Of a DNA stretch of 64,000 nucleotides, positions 17,456-25,916 are shown piece by piece. Each line of letters opens with the position of its first letter. The first letter of the stretch is position 1. The notes beneath the pieces were generated by a model. That model saw nothing but the letters and a program-made list of their open reading frames with translations, was not told the origin of the DNA and ran no database searches. Origin of the DNA: UBA1433 sp964581565 (GTDB lineage Bacteria; Bacillota; Clostridia; Eubacteriales; UBA1433); assembly GCA_964581565.1 (NCBI GenBank), contig CAZOOZ010000001.1:434001-498000 (forward strand), written 5' to 3'. The translations under genes and the position numbers were made by a program.

Positions 17456-17614
17456 ATGAAAAAGTATGTATGTACAGTATGCGGCTATGTATATGATCCC
17501 GCTGAAGGAGATGAAGCTGCAGGAATTGGAAAAAACACTCCTTTTGAAGACCTGCCCGAAGATTGGGTATGCCCGGTATGCGGAGTAGGCAAAGATATGT
17601 TTGAAGAAGAGTAA
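17456..17614 (+). CDS. Rubredoxin
   Basis: A 52-residue classical rubredoxin, the normal length. Two cysteine pairs, CTVCGY near residue 6 and CPVCGVGK near residue 39, bind a single iron. The order MKKYVCTVCGYVYDPAEGD and EDLPEDWVCPVCG is diagnostic. GGAGG lies 9 bases before ATG. Rubredoxin carries electrons to oxygen- or peroxide-scavenging enzymes in anaerobes. It ends at a strong hairpin shared with the convergent thioredoxin gene. Confidence 0.96.
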   Translation: MKKYVCTVCGYVYDPAEGDEAAGIGKNTPFEDLPEDWVCPVCGVGKDMFEEE

Positions 17615-17620
17615 ACTCAA

Positions 17621-17649
17621 AAAAAGCAGAGCATGTGCTCTGCTTTTTT
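17621..17649. terminator. Bidirectional terminator between rubredoxin and trxA
   Basis: Thirteen-base arms centred on GAGCA/TGCTC with a 2-base spacer, flanked by A5 and T6 runs, serve both converging genes. Confidence 0.9.
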
Positions 17650-17654
17650 ATTTT

Positions 17655-17981
17655 CTACAGCATAGAATTGATTTTCTGGGAAAAGAAATCCTGTGATTTT
17701 ACACCAACATCTCTGGAGACTTCAGAACCATTCTGGAATAAAATCACTGTTGGGATACTCATCACTTTATAGCGAGACGCAATCTCTGTATTTTCATCAA
17801 CATTTAATTTACATACTTTCGCTTTGCCTGCAAATTCATCGGCTAATTCATCAATTATCGGAGCCATCATTTTACATGGACCACACCAAGATGCCCAAAA
17901 ATCTACGAGTACCGGGGTATCGGATGATATGGTTTGTCCAAAATTTTCCTGGTTGAGTTCAATTACATTTTGGTTTGACAT
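17655..17981 (-). CDS. trxA: Thioredoxin
   Basis: A 108-residue thioredoxin with the active site WASWCGPCKMM near residue 30 and the cis-proline loop MSIPTVILF. It reduces protein disulfides. I start at the second of two close ATGs (17981), 9 bases after GGAGG; the one at 17987 is only 3 bases from it. It stands alone, divergent from the yaaO-like gene. Confidence 0.95.
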   Translation of the reverse strand: MSNQNVIELNQENFGQTISSDTPVLVDFWASWCGPCKMMAPIIDELADEFAGKAKVCKLNVDENTEIASRYKVMSIPTVILFQNGSEVSRDVGVKSQDFFSQKINSML

Positions 17982-18012
17982 ATACATATTCCTCCTTTAA
18001 ACTTATATATAT

Positions 18013-18050
18013 TATATCAAATTTTTCTTATTTAATAAATATTTGATATA
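18013..18050. repeat. 10-bp inverted repeat upstream of trxA
   Basis: TATATCAAAT (18013-18022) and ATTTGATATA (18041-18050) are exact reverse complements 18 bases apart, in the divergent AT-rich gap between trxA and the yaaO-like gene. It may be an operator for trxA; AT-richness makes chance possible. Confidence 0.35.
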
Positions 18051-18124
18051 TTATAGACAAATTTATATTATAATCGTTGTCATTATAGCAAATTATAATG
18101 TAGTAAACAAGCAGGTTTGATAAT

Positions 18125-19477
18125 TTGAATATTATAGATGCGTTAAAAAAACATAAATCTTCGATCAGATTGCATATGCCGGGACATAAAGGAAAAAATC
18201 TAACATCAGGGCATGAAGAATTATATTCTCTTGATCTAACGGAATTAAGTGATACGGATAATTTGCATCATGCATCCGGAATGATAAGCGAAGCGCAGAA
18301 ACAAGCGGCACAGCTTTATCACGTATATGAGAGCAGATTTTTAATCAATGGCACAACCGCGGGGATTTTGGCTGCCGCATCGGCTTCGTTTCGGCCCGAT
18401 GATAAGGTATTGATACAGAGAAACAGCCACTTGTCTGTTTATCATGCTGCCCTTTTATGCGATATCGATCTTGTCTTTGCTTGCGGTGATAATAAAGGTT
18501 ACGATGAAGCGTATATCCTTGAGTCAGAGAAACTGAGCAAAGAATATGCAGATATTAAAGGCATTATAATGACATATCCAACGTATGTGGGAACTTGTGC
18601 AGATATAAAAAAAGCCGCTTTGTGGGCAAAGCAAAGCAGCAAAACGCTCATTGTTGATGAAGCGCATGGAGCACATCTGGCATTCTCAAAATTATATCCT
18701 GCATCAGCGGAAGAATGCGGTGCGGATATTGTCATTCAAAGCACACATAAAACATTGTCTTCTTTGACTCAAAGTTCGATACTTCATGTAGGAAGCAGTA
18801 CGGTTGATATTGATAAGCTGGATTTTTATCTGCGCATTTTTCAAAGCAGTAGCCCTTCATACATTTTATTGAATTCCTTGCAGCAAGCATTATATTTCGC
18901 ATCGGAATATGCGGAAAAGATTTTTAATCAAATTCATACTTGGCGCACTTATTTAAAAGATATGCTATCGGCAACAAATTTTTATTTAATGGAAGATGAA
19001 ATTTATGATTGGGCAAAATTATGGATTAATACAAAAAAATCTAATTACACCGGTTTTGAGATAAAAAAAATTCTTGAAGAAAAAAATATTTATATTGAAT
19101 ACGCTTCGCATACATATATCATAGCTTTATGTGGCATTGGTACGGTGCAAAGTGATATAATAGCATTAGGAAATGCACTTAAGAAGATTGAAAACAAAAA
19201 AAATGCGCATTTAACAAATCGTTCAGTTTATATGCCAGAGCCAGTATCTAAAATAAAAATGAAAGAAGCCGTTTCATGCAATTATAAATATGCAGAGATA
19301 AAAAATACAAAAAATAAAATTTCTGCAGACTTTGTAATACCCTATCCACCAGGAATACCGCTTATAATTCCTGGAGAAGTCATAACGGAGCAAATTATAG
19401 AAATTATTGTAGACTATTCAAATATTGGCGTAAGCATTATGGGAATAAAAGAGAATAAGATAAAAGTAATCAAATAG
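18125..19477 (+). CDS. Orn/Lys/Arg decarboxylase family protein (YaaO-like)
   Basis: A 450-residue PLP enzyme of the short decarboxylase group III family. The N-terminal RLHMPGHKGK, the cofactor block LIVDEAHGAHLAF and the PLP lysine in STHKTLSSLTQSS (about residue 216) are intact, and a smaller C-terminal domain with FVIPYPPGIPLIIPGE closes the protein. The Bacillus subtilis homologue YaaO sits directly before tmk, as here. Members decarboxylate arginine, lysine or ornithine; which one is uncertain. The start is TTG at 18125 after CAGGTT; no ATG in frame keeps the conserved N-terminus. Confidence 0.88.
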   Translation: MNIIDALKKHKSSIRLHMPGHKGKNLTSGHEELYSLDLTELSDTDNLHHASGMISEAQKQAAQLYHVYESRFLINGTTAGILAAASASFRPDDKVLIQRNSHLSVYHAALLCDIDLVFACGDNKGYDEAYILESEKLSKEYADIKGIIMTYPTYVGTCADIKKAALWAKQSSKTLIVDEAHGAHLAFSKLYPASAEECGADIVIQSTHKTLSSLTQSSILHVGSSTVDIDKLDFYLRIFQSSSPSYILLNSLQQALYFASEYAEKIFNQIHTWRTYLKDMLSATNFYLMEDEIYDWAKLWINTKKSNYTGFEIKKILEEKNIYIEYASHTYIIALCGIGTVQSDIIALGNALKKIENKKNAHLTNRSVYMPEPVSKIKMKEAVSCNYKYAEIKNTKNKISADFVIPYPPGIPLIIPGEVITEQIIEIIVDYSNIGVSIMGIKENKIKVIK

Positions 19478-19488
19478 ACGGAGTAGAG

Positions 19489-20175
19489 ATGAAAAAGGGA
19501 AGATTGTTGGTTTTTGAGGGCCTTGACGGCAGCGGCAAACAAACACAGAGTCAATTATTATATGAAAAATTGAAGAAAAACAAATATCCTGTGATGAAAG
19601 TGTCTTATCCAAGATATGATAACGAATCTTCCGCACTGGTCAGGATGTATCTTCGAGGAGAATTCGGGCAGGATCCAAATACAATTTCTCCATATATTTG
19701 TTCTACATTTTATGCGATAGACAGATATGCATCCTATAAACAGGATTATGAAGCATTTTATAATAACGAAGGTATTGTTATAGCAGACAGATATACTACA
19801 TCAAACATGCTGCATCAAGCTTCTAAAATACAAGATAAAAAGGAGAGACAAAAATTTCTAGACTGGCTGTATGATTTTGAATTTAATCTATATGGCCTGC
19901 CTGTGCCTGATGTGGTATTTTTTTTGGATTTATCGGTTGCAGATACAGTCTCGCTCACAAAAGACAGAGCAAATAAAATAACGGGGAATGAAAAAAAAGA
20001 TATCCATGAGGCTAATGCTGCCCATTTAAACAGTGCGCATGATATAGCCTATGAATTGATAGAAAAATACAATTGGACTAAAATAAAGTGCATCAATGCA
20101 AATGAAATAAGATCAATTGAAAATATTTCAGATGATATATATAAATTATTTTTAGAAAGTGAGGGATTCAAATGA
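19489..20175 (+). CDS. tmk: Thymidylate kinase
   Basis: A 228-residue dTMP kinase, making dTDP for DNA synthesis. The P-loop is FEGLDGSGKQTQSQLL near residue 9; DRYTTSNMLHQASK is the substrate-binding DRY-type motif, followed by the LID region with KDRANKITGN. It is slightly longer than the common 205-215 residues. It overlaps the next gene by 4 bases (ATGA). Position between the YaaO-like and DarA genes matches Bacillus. Confidence 0.93.
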   Translation: MKKGRLLVFEGLDGSGKQTQSQLLYEKLKKNKYPVMKVSYPRYDNESSALVRMYLRGEFGQDPNTISPYICSTFYAIDRYASYKQDYEAFYNNEGIVIADRYTTSNMLHQASKIQDKKERQKFLDWLYDFEFNLYGLPVPDVVFFLDLSVADTVSLTKDRANKITGNEKKDIHEANAAHLNSAHDIAYELIEKYNWTKIKCINANEIRSIENISDDIYKLFLESEGFK

Positions 20176-20501
20176 AACTGATTATAGCAGTAGTTCAAAA
20201 AGACGATGCCTCTGTTCTTTCTTCTACACTTATAGAAAATGGATTTTATGTAACAAAATTGTCGACCACAGGAGGATTTTTAAAGATAGGGAATGTCACT
20301 TTATTGATTGGCGCAGAGGAAAATGAAGTCGATGGAATAAAGATGATCATTAAAAATATATGTAAATCAAGAGAACAGATCATTTCAACACCGGTCACCT
20401 ATTCCTATACGGAAGGAGCTGATGTTGCCTGTAATGTCAATGTCAAAGTAGGTGGAGCAACAATATTTGTACTCGATGTTGATCAATTTGAAAAGTTTTA
20501 A
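20172..20501 (+). CDS. darA: Cyclic-di-AMP receptor, PII-like (DarA/PstA/YaaQ)
   Basis: A 109-residue protein of the DUF970/YaaQ family, a trimeric PII-like receptor for the second messenger c-di-AMP. Recognisable parts are MKLIIAVVQKDDA at the start, STTGGFLKIGNVTLLIGAEE in the ligand loop and GGATIFVLDVDQFEKF at the end. Its target proteins are unknown in most species. It overlaps tmk by 4 bases, as in Bacillus, where yaaR would follow; here holB follows directly. Confidence 0.93.
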   Translation: MKLIIAVVQKDDASVLSSTLIENGFYVTKLSTTGGFLKIGNVTLLIGAEENEVDGIKMIIKNICKSREQIISTPVTYSYTEGADVACNVNVKVGGATIFVLDVDQFEKF

Positions 20502-20515
20502 TAATTGAGGAACTT

Positions 20516-21355
20516 ATGTTTGAAAATCTTTTAGTGCCAAGAAATGTAGGCACTTCACTTAACAGTGCTGTAAAAGAAAATAAATTATCACATGCATATT
20601 TTTTCTATGGTAAAGATGAGCAGCTTTTAACACGGGCAGCCACTGAATTTGCGAAGGCGTGTGTTTGTAAAAATTCGCCGGCACCATGTGATACCTGCGG
20701 TAGTTGTCGTAAAGCTCGGCATGGCACACATCCCGATATTATCAATGTTTTTCCGGATGGTGCAAGCATCAAAACGAGTCAAATAAGAAAATTAAAATAT
20801 AATATCAATATTTTACCATTTGAATCAGAGAGAAAAGTATATATTATCAATCATGCAGATACTATGCAGAAACCGGCTCAAAACAGCTTGCTAAAAACGT
20901 TGGAAGAGCCGAATAAATATGCTATAATAATTTTGCTGGCTAATTCAAAAAATGCTTTTTATCCCACAATACTATCAAGATGCCAAATTTATTATTTTGG
21001 TGATGCAAAGGCAAGTGACAACATAAGGGAAAGTGTGTACTCGATTTTTCTGTATGCATTACAAAATAATTTTGAGCAGATAATAGAATACAGCCTACTG
21101 CTCTCTGAAGAGCAGCTGACGGATGTGTTTACGGTTATTGCATCTATTTTGCGAGATAGCATCGTTTATAAATTAGATAAGAATACGGAACACATCGTTA
21201 ACAAAGACAATCTGGATTTAATCAAAAAAATATCACAAAATTATGAATTAACAAAACTAAAGAAAACAGTAGATTATATATATGATATTAGAACAAATGC
21301 ATCGACGAACAATAAATTAATGATTGAGTCAATATTTTGTTTCTTAAGCATATGA
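20516..21355 (+). CDS. holB: DNA polymerase III delta-prime subunit
   Basis: A 279-residue clamp-loader subunit. It has the AAA+ fold with a zinc module CVCKNSPAPCDTCGSCRKA near residue 50 and the conserved VYIINHADTMQKPAQNSLLKTLEEP and SRCQIYYF blocks. The Walker A lysine is replaced (FFYGKDEQLLTRAA), as usual for delta-prime, which does not hydrolyse ATP. It works with the DnaX protein encoded at 23376. GAGGAAC lies before ATG. Confidence 0.92.
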   Translation: MFENLLVPRNVGTSLNSAVKENKLSHAYFFYGKDEQLLTRAATEFAKACVCKNSPAPCDTCGSCRKARHGTHPDIINVFPDGASIKTSQIRKLKYNINILPFESERKVYIINHADTMQKPAQNSLLKTLEEPNKYAIIILLANSKNAFYPTILSRCQIYYFGDAKASDNIRESVYSIFLYALQNNFEQIIEYSLLLSEEQLTDVFTVIASILRDSIVYKLDKNTEHIVNKDNLDLIKKISQNYELTKLKKTVDYIYDIRTNASTNNKLMIESIFCFLSI

Positions 21356-21366
21356 TAGGAGAATAA

Positions 21367-22281
21367 ATGCAAAAAGTCATAGGAATAAAATTTAAAGCTG
21401 CAGGAAAAATATATTTTTTTGATCCCAATGATATTGAAATACTAAAAGGCGATTGCGCAATTGTGGAGACGGCGAGAGGAACCGAATATGGGCAGGCAGT
21501 TACTAAAATTAAATATGTCAGTGATGAAGAATTAGTGGCGCCGCTAAAACCGGTGATCAGAAAAGCATCTGCTGAAGATGAAAAAATATATTTATCCAAT
21601 AAAGAAAAAGCGAAAGAAGCGCTTGGTATATGTGAAAAAAATATAGCGAAGCATAAGCTGTCAATGAAATTAATTGATGCTGAATATACATTTGACAAAA
21701 CAAAAATTATATTTTATTTCACAGCAGACGGGCGGGTAGATTTTAGAGAACTTGTAAAAGATCTTGCCGCCATTTTTAAAATTCGTATAGAGCTAAGACA
21801 AATCGGTGTGCGTGATGAAACAAAAATGTTTGATAGCCTCGGTCCTTGTGGTCGGCCGATATGCTGTTCCAAATGGATGGGAGATTTTAATCCCGTGTCT
21901 ATAAAAATGGCCAAAGAACAGAATTTATCACTAAATCCGAGTAAAATTTCAGGAATTTGCGGACGTCTGCTATGCTGCCTGAAGTATGAATATGAAACAT
22001 ACAGAGAAGAACTCAAAAACATGCTTCCCGTGGGCGCGAAAGTAAAAACTGATGATGGGGAAGGAATTATTGAGAAAGTAAACGTACTTTCAAAACGCTT
22101 TTCTGTTCGTTTAAATAATGCAGACGGTATTATAAAAGAATATCCTGTAGACGAAGTAAGTTTACTGGGCAGCGCAGATGAACTGAAACGCCTGAGAGAA
22201 ATTAATTATGAAAATCTGACACCCGAAGAAATAAAAGAACTTGAACGGTTAGAAAAAGAATTTGATAACAGTAGTCTTTAA
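21367..22281 (+). CDS. ricT: RicT/YaaT-like PSP1-domain protein
   Basis: A 304-residue PSP1-domain protein. The cysteines CGRPICCSKWMGDF and CGRLLCCLKYE are the conserved ones that in B. subtilis RicT take part in binding iron-sulfur clusters in the RicA-RicF-RicT (Y-complex), which affects RNase Y action, sporulation and biofilm formation. ricA and ricF are not in this window. GGAG stands 7 bases before ATG. Position after holB matches Bacillus. Confidence 0.92.
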   Translation: MQKVIGIKFKAAGKIYFFDPNDIEILKGDCAIVETARGTEYGQAVTKIKYVSDEELVAPLKPVIRKASAEDEKIYLSNKEKAKEALGICEKNIAKHKLSMKLIDAEYTFDKTKIIFYFTADGRVDFRELVKDLAAIFKIRIELRQIGVRDETKMFDSLGPCGRPICCSKWMGDFNPVSIKMAKEQNLSLNPSKISGICGRLLCCLKYEYETYREELKNMLPVGAKVKTDDGEGIIEKVNVLSKRFSVRLNNADGIIKEYPVDEVSLLGSADELKRLREINYENLTPEEIKELERLEKEFDNSSL

Positions 22282-22307
22282 GATTGGAAAAAAATGATAG
22301 AATACTA

Positions 22308-22335
22308 TTGTGTTTTAGTCTAAATGTTATATAAT
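22308..22335 (+). promoter_or_regulatory. Promoter of the ferredoxin gene
   Basis: TTGTGT (22308-22313) and TATAAT (22330-22335) with 16 bases between them. Confidence 0.55.
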
Positions 22336-22372
22336 TAATTGAAAATAAATATTGCTAAGGGGGTGTACGGTA

Positions 22373-22543
22373 ATGGCATACATAATTACAGATGCATGTA
22401 TCGCTTGTGGAGCATGTGAATCAGAATGTCCAGTAGGAGCTATCAGTGAAGGTGCTGGTAAATACGAAATTGACGCTGATGCTTGCTTGGATTGCGGAGC
22501 GTGTCAGGGTGTGTGTCCGGTAGATGCGCCACAACCGGAATAA
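22373..22543 (+). CDS. Clostridial-type 2[4Fe-4S] ferredoxin
   Basis: A 56-residue ferredoxin with two CxxCxxCxxxC motifs, CIACGACESECP and CLDCGACQGVCP, binding two [4Fe-4S] clusters. It is the usual low-potential electron carrier of strict anaerobes and a likely partner of the 2-oxoacid oxidoreductase at 39201. I start at MAYIIT (22373) after GGGGGTG; an upstream in-frame ATG at 22352 would precede that ribosome binding site. It has its own promoter and terminator, inside what is otherwise a replication and RNA cluster. Confidence 0.96.
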   Translation: MAYIITDACIACGACESECPVGAISEGAGKYEIDADACLDCGACQGVCPVDAPQPE

Positions 22544-22555
22544 TATATCGTAAGT

Positions 22556-22590
22556 AAGGCCTCTTTTGCAAGAGGTCTTATTTTGTTTTG
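22556..22590 (+). terminator. Terminator after the ferredoxin gene
   Basis: A 10-bp stem AAGGCCTCTT/AAGAGGTCTT (one G-U) with a TTGC loop and a T-rich tail. Confidence 0.8.
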
Positions 22591-22605
22591 GGAGATAATA
22601 AGAAA

Positions 22606-23340
22606 ATGAAAGAATACAGAATTGATGATTTGCAATTAGCCGGGCTATATTTAAAACAAGATTCCGAACTTTTCTGTTTCGGTATTGATGCGGTGCTTCT
22701 TGCGAATTATGCTGCAAAATTTATTAAGCCAAGTTATAGTGTTATTGATTTAGGATGCGGTAACGGCATCATTCCTGTTTTACTGACCGCAAAAAGTAAA
22801 TCGGATCAAATTTACGGTCTTGAGATTAATAAAAGTTCCGTAAATTTAGCCAAGGAAAATGTTGATTTCAATAATTTGCAAACAAGAGTGAAGATCATTG
22901 AAGGAGACATACGATCCATACCGCAAGAACTGCGAGAGTCTCAATTCGATATTGCGCTCAGCAACCCCCCTTATATTCAAAATAAAGACGGCGCTGCGAA
23001 TAAAAATGAAAATATAGCGTCAGCTAAACATGAAGTGCACTGCACTCTGGATGATGTTATAGGATGTGCCGCCCGACTTTTAAGAAACGGAGGCACTTTT
23101 GTGATGATACACAGAACGCAAAGGTTGTCCGAAATATTACACAGAATGCAGCATTATCATATTGAGCCAAAAGAATTAATCATGATCTATCCCAATGAAG
23201 AGAAAAAATCAAATTTGTTTTTATTAAAAGGCATAAAGGGTGCAAACAGTTGGATAGATGTTCTGCCACCGATTTATGTGCATGATCAAAACGGCAATTA
23301 TACACAGCAAATCAAAGAAATTTATGAATTCAAAGCATAG
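22606..23340 (+). CDS. tRNA1(Val) adenine-N6 methyltransferase-like protein (YabB/TrmN6 family)
   Basis: A 244-residue class I SAM-dependent methyltransferase. The SAM motif is VIDLGCGNGIIPVLLTAKS (about residues 46-64), and the catalytic NPPY motif is in IALSNPPYIQ, typical of N6-adenine methylases of the TrmN6/YabB group. FCFGIDAVLLANYA near the N-terminus is also characteristic. The start at ATG 22606 follows GGGAGA; the upstream TTG at 22588 is less likely. In Bacillus the homologue yabB lies close to ricT, so the neighbourhood supports the call. Confidence 0.88.
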   Translation: MKEYRIDDLQLAGLYLKQDSELFCFGIDAVLLANYAAKFIKPSYSVIDLGCGNGIIPVLLTAKSKSDQIYGLEINKSSVNLAKENVDFNNLQTRVKIIEGDIRSIPQELRESQFDIALSNPPYIQNKDGAANKNENIASAKHEVHCTLDDVIGCAARLLRNGGTFVMIHRTQRLSEILHRMQHYHIEPKELIMIYPNEEKKSNLFLLKGIKGANSWIDVLPPIYVHDQNGNYTQQIKEIYEFKA

Positions 23341-23375
23341 TTTATGTTATAATAATCCGATAAGGAGGAAGAAAT

Positions 23376-24944
23376 ATGGCGTATATGGCATTATATAGAA
23401 AATACAGACCTAAAACATTTGCCGATATCATAGGGCAAGATCATATTACTTCCACTTTGATCAACCAGCTGCGGTATGATAAAATTTCTCATGCTTATTT
23501 ATTTTGCGGTATTCGTGGAACCGGTAAAACATCGGCGGCAAAAGTGTTTGCAAAAGCATTGAATTGCAAAAATTTACAGAATTATGAACCATGCGGAGAA
23601 TGTGAATCTTGTATAGCGCATGAAAGTGATGCGATGCCTGATATTATAGAAATTGATGCCGCATCCAACCGAGGTATCGAAGAAATAAGGCAAATCAAAG
23701 AAAGCGTTAAGTATCATCCCGTTATGGGAAAGTACAAAGTTTATATTATTGATGAAGTGCATATGCTCACTGTAGAAGCCTTTAATGCTTTATTGAAAAC
23801 CTTGGAAGAGCCTCCCGCGGATGTTGTTTTTATCTTGGCGACGACAGAATCCCAAAAACTTCCCGCCACGATTATTTCAAGAACACAGCGATATGATTTT
23901 AAGAGGCTGAGCATTGACGATGTGAAAAGTCATATTATAAATGTGTGCGACAAAGAGAATATTCGTATTCTGTCAAAAGCCGCCTACACCATCGCGCTGC
24001 TTGCGGAAGGCGCGCTTCGTGACGCGCTGAGTATACTTGATAAATGTGCTACCTATGCAGCCGGTTCTATGATCGATGAAAAGCTGGTTAATTTTGTTAC
24101 AGGCAGAGCAGACGATGCTTTGATTTTGACGCTAATCGAACATACTCTCAGCGGAGATGCTGAGCGTTTGATAGAGATACTAAATACGATTATGAATGAA
24201 GGCAAAGATGTTGTGAGCCTGCTCAATTCGATTATAGCTTTCGTAAGAGATATTATCATTGGAAAGAATAATAAACACGCTCATACGATGATCATGCGAA
24301 GCGATGATATGATTGAACATATCATTGAATTATCCAAGACAGTTCAAACTAAAGATATGGTCAAAATACTCGATATATTGATTGAAGCACAAAGCAGGGT
24401 CACTTTTGCGGCAACGCCTATCTATGTCTTGGAATGTGCGCTCTTGCAGATAGCAGGAAGCAGGCAAAATACAAAAGAAGATATTTTTTCACAACAGTCT
24501 GTGCAAGTTCGGCAATTTAAGGATAACGAACAGACTGGGTTTACTCAGAAACCTGCAGTTAATGAGAAGAAACAAGAAATAAACAAAATAAATGCAGTTA
24601 AATCCGAAAAAAAAATGCCTCGGAAAGCAGAGCAAAAAGAAGCTGATATAAATAAACAACAACTGAAAGAAAAACTTACAAATAAATTATACGAGAGATT
24701 TCCGCTCATAGCGATGGGAATAAAACAGGCAGAATTTGTAATAGAGAATAAAACGATCGATATTTATGTGGATGAGTATGTATATTCTTTAATCAATGAA
24801 GATATAAAATATAAAGAATATATTACAAACAATATAAAAGAGATGATATCTTCTCAAGATTATATGGTCAGTATTACTGTTAGAGACGATATAAAAAAAC
24901 AAGCTAAAGAAGCATTTGGCGATATATTAAAATTTGAAGAGTAA
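23376..24944 (+). CDS. dnaX: DNA polymerase III gamma/tau subunit
   Basis: A 522-residue clamp-loader ATPase. Walker A is GIRGTGKTSAAKVF near residue 47, a zinc module CKNLQNYEPCGECESC follows, Walker B is VYIIDEVHML and sensor 1 ATTESQKLP. The last 150 residues are a charged linker and a polymerase/helicase contact domain, as in tau. A run of nine A at 24607-24615 in codons 411-414 may cause slippage and make a shorter gamma-like form of about 423 residues. It is followed by ebfC and recR as in most Bacillota. Confidence 0.96.
   Translation: MAYMALYRKYRPKTFADIIGQDHITSTLINQLRYDKISHAYLFCGIRGTGKTSAAKVFAKALNCKNLQNYEPCGECESCIAHESDAMPDIIEIDAASNRGIEEIRQIKESVKYHPVMGKYKVYIIDEVHMLTVEAFNALLKTLEEPPADVVFILATTESQKLPATIISRTQRYDFKRLSIDDVKSHIINVCDKENIRILSKAAYTIALLAEGALRDALSILDKCATYAAGSMIDEKLVNFVTGRADDALILTLIEHTLSGDAERLIEILNTIMNEGKDVVSLLNSIIAFVRDIIIGKNNKHAHTMIMRSDDMIEHIIELSKTVQTKDMVKILDILIEAQSRVTFAATPIYVLECALLQIAGSRQNTKEDIFSQQSVQVRQFKDNEQTGFTQKPAVNEKKQEINKINAVKSEKKMPRKAEQKEADINKQQLKEKLTNKLYERFPLIAMGIKQAEFVIENKTIDIYVDEYVYSLINEDIKYKEYITNNIKEMISSQDYMVSITVRDDIKKQAKEAFGDILKFEE
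24607..24615 (+). promoter_or_regulatory. A9 run in dnaX: candidate slippage site
   Basis: Nine A follow a G in the linker-coding region. A -1 ribosomal shift, or one extra A in the transcript, leads to TGA at 24644-24646, giving a truncated product of about 423 residues. Thermus thermophilus dnaX makes gamma by slippage on an A9 run, so the precedent is close. Confidence 0.5.
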
Positions 24945-24958
24945 AGGAGAAAATAACA

Positions 24959-25306
24959 ATGTCAAAAGGGAAATTCAAAGGCGGCATGCCTTCCGGAGCA
25001 AATATGAATAATTTAATCAAACAAGCGCAAAAAATGCAGCAGCAAGCACAGCAAGCGCAGCAGGAGCTCGAAGAAAGCACATTTAGCGTAAACAGTGGCG
25101 GAGGTATGGTTAATATTGAAATCAACGGGAAAAAAGAAATCTTATCACTTCATATTGAACCCGAAATTATAGATAAAGATGATGTTGAAATGCTTGAAGA
25201 TATGCTTATGGCGGCTTTTAACGCTGCGATAGAAGAAGTGAATAAAGCAAGTGAAGAGAAATTTAAATTTGCTCAGAGCATGGGCGGTGGAATGGGATTA
25301 TTCTAA
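24959..25306 (+). CDS. ebfC: YbaB/EbfC nucleoid-associated protein
   Basis: A 115-residue DNA-binding protein of the YbaB/EbfC family (YaaK in Bacillus). The start is glycine-rich (KGKFKGGMPSGANMNNLIKQAQKMQQ) with a glutamine-rich helix, then the conserved core VNSGGGMVNIEINGKKEIL. Homologues form dimers that bind DNA without strong sequence choice. ATG follows AAAGGAG by 10 bases. The stop is one base before the recR start, so the two are co-expressed. Confidence 0.95.
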   Translation: MSKGKFKGGMPSGANMNNLIKQAQKMQQQAQQAQQELEESTFSVNSGGGMVNIEINGKKEILSLHIEPEIIDKDDVEMLEDMLMAAFNAAIEEVNKASEEKFKFAQSMGGGMGLF

Positions 25307-25307
25307 T

Positions 25308-25904
25308 ATGTCACAATCTGTTCAACCTCTGAGAAATTTAATAAATGAACTGGCAAAAATGCCGGGAATAGGAAGAAAAAGCGCACAAAGACTTGCATAT
25401 TATATACTTTCACTGGAAACCAGCCAAGCTTTCGCGCTTTCGGATGCCATTATACAGCTTAAAGAAAAAGTACATTTGTGTCCAAAGTGTTTCAATATTA
25501 CAGACAGTGAAATTTGTGATATTTGCACATCTACAAAAAGGGATACAAGCATGATATGTGTCGTACAATCACCGAAAGACATTATGGCAATAGAGAAAAC
25601 ACGAGAATACAAAGGCCTTTATCATGTGCTGCATGGTGTGATATCTCCGATGGACGGCATAGGCCCAGATGATATAAAACTAAAGGAATTATTGGAGCGT
25701 TTGGGGGAGAATATGCAGGAAATTATTATCGCAACAAACCCGACTATAGAAGGGGAAGCAACTGCTCTGTATATTTCAAGATTAATAAAACCGCTCGGTA
25801 TCAAAGTGACTCGTATTGCAAAAGGAATGCCCATCGGTTCCGATTTGGAATTTGCCGATGAATATACGTTGCTTAGCGCAATAGAGGGCAGAGTAGAAAT
25901 GTAA
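25308..25904 (+). CDS. recR: Recombination mediator RecR
   Basis: A 198-residue RecR for RecFOR loading of RecA at gaps. The helix-hairpin-helix is MPGIGRKSAQRLAYYIL, the four-cysteine zinc finger is CPKCFNITDSEICDIC, and the Toprim domain shows ICVVQSPKDIMAIEKT and IATNPTIEGEATALYI. The ATG at 25308, 1 base after the ebfC stop, gives the usual N-terminus; the frame is open further upstream but inside ebfC. Confidence 0.96.
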   Translation: MSQSVQPLRNLINELAKMPGIGRKSAQRLAYYILSLETSQAFALSDAIIQLKEKVHLCPKCFNITDSEICDICTSTKRDTSMICVVQSPKDIMAIEKTREYKGLYHVLHGVISPMDGIGPDDIKLKELLERLGENMQEIIIATNPTIEGEATALYISRLIKPLGIKVTRIAKGMPIGSDLEFADEYTLLSAIEGRVEM

Positions 25905-25916
25905 CTTGGCAGTTAT

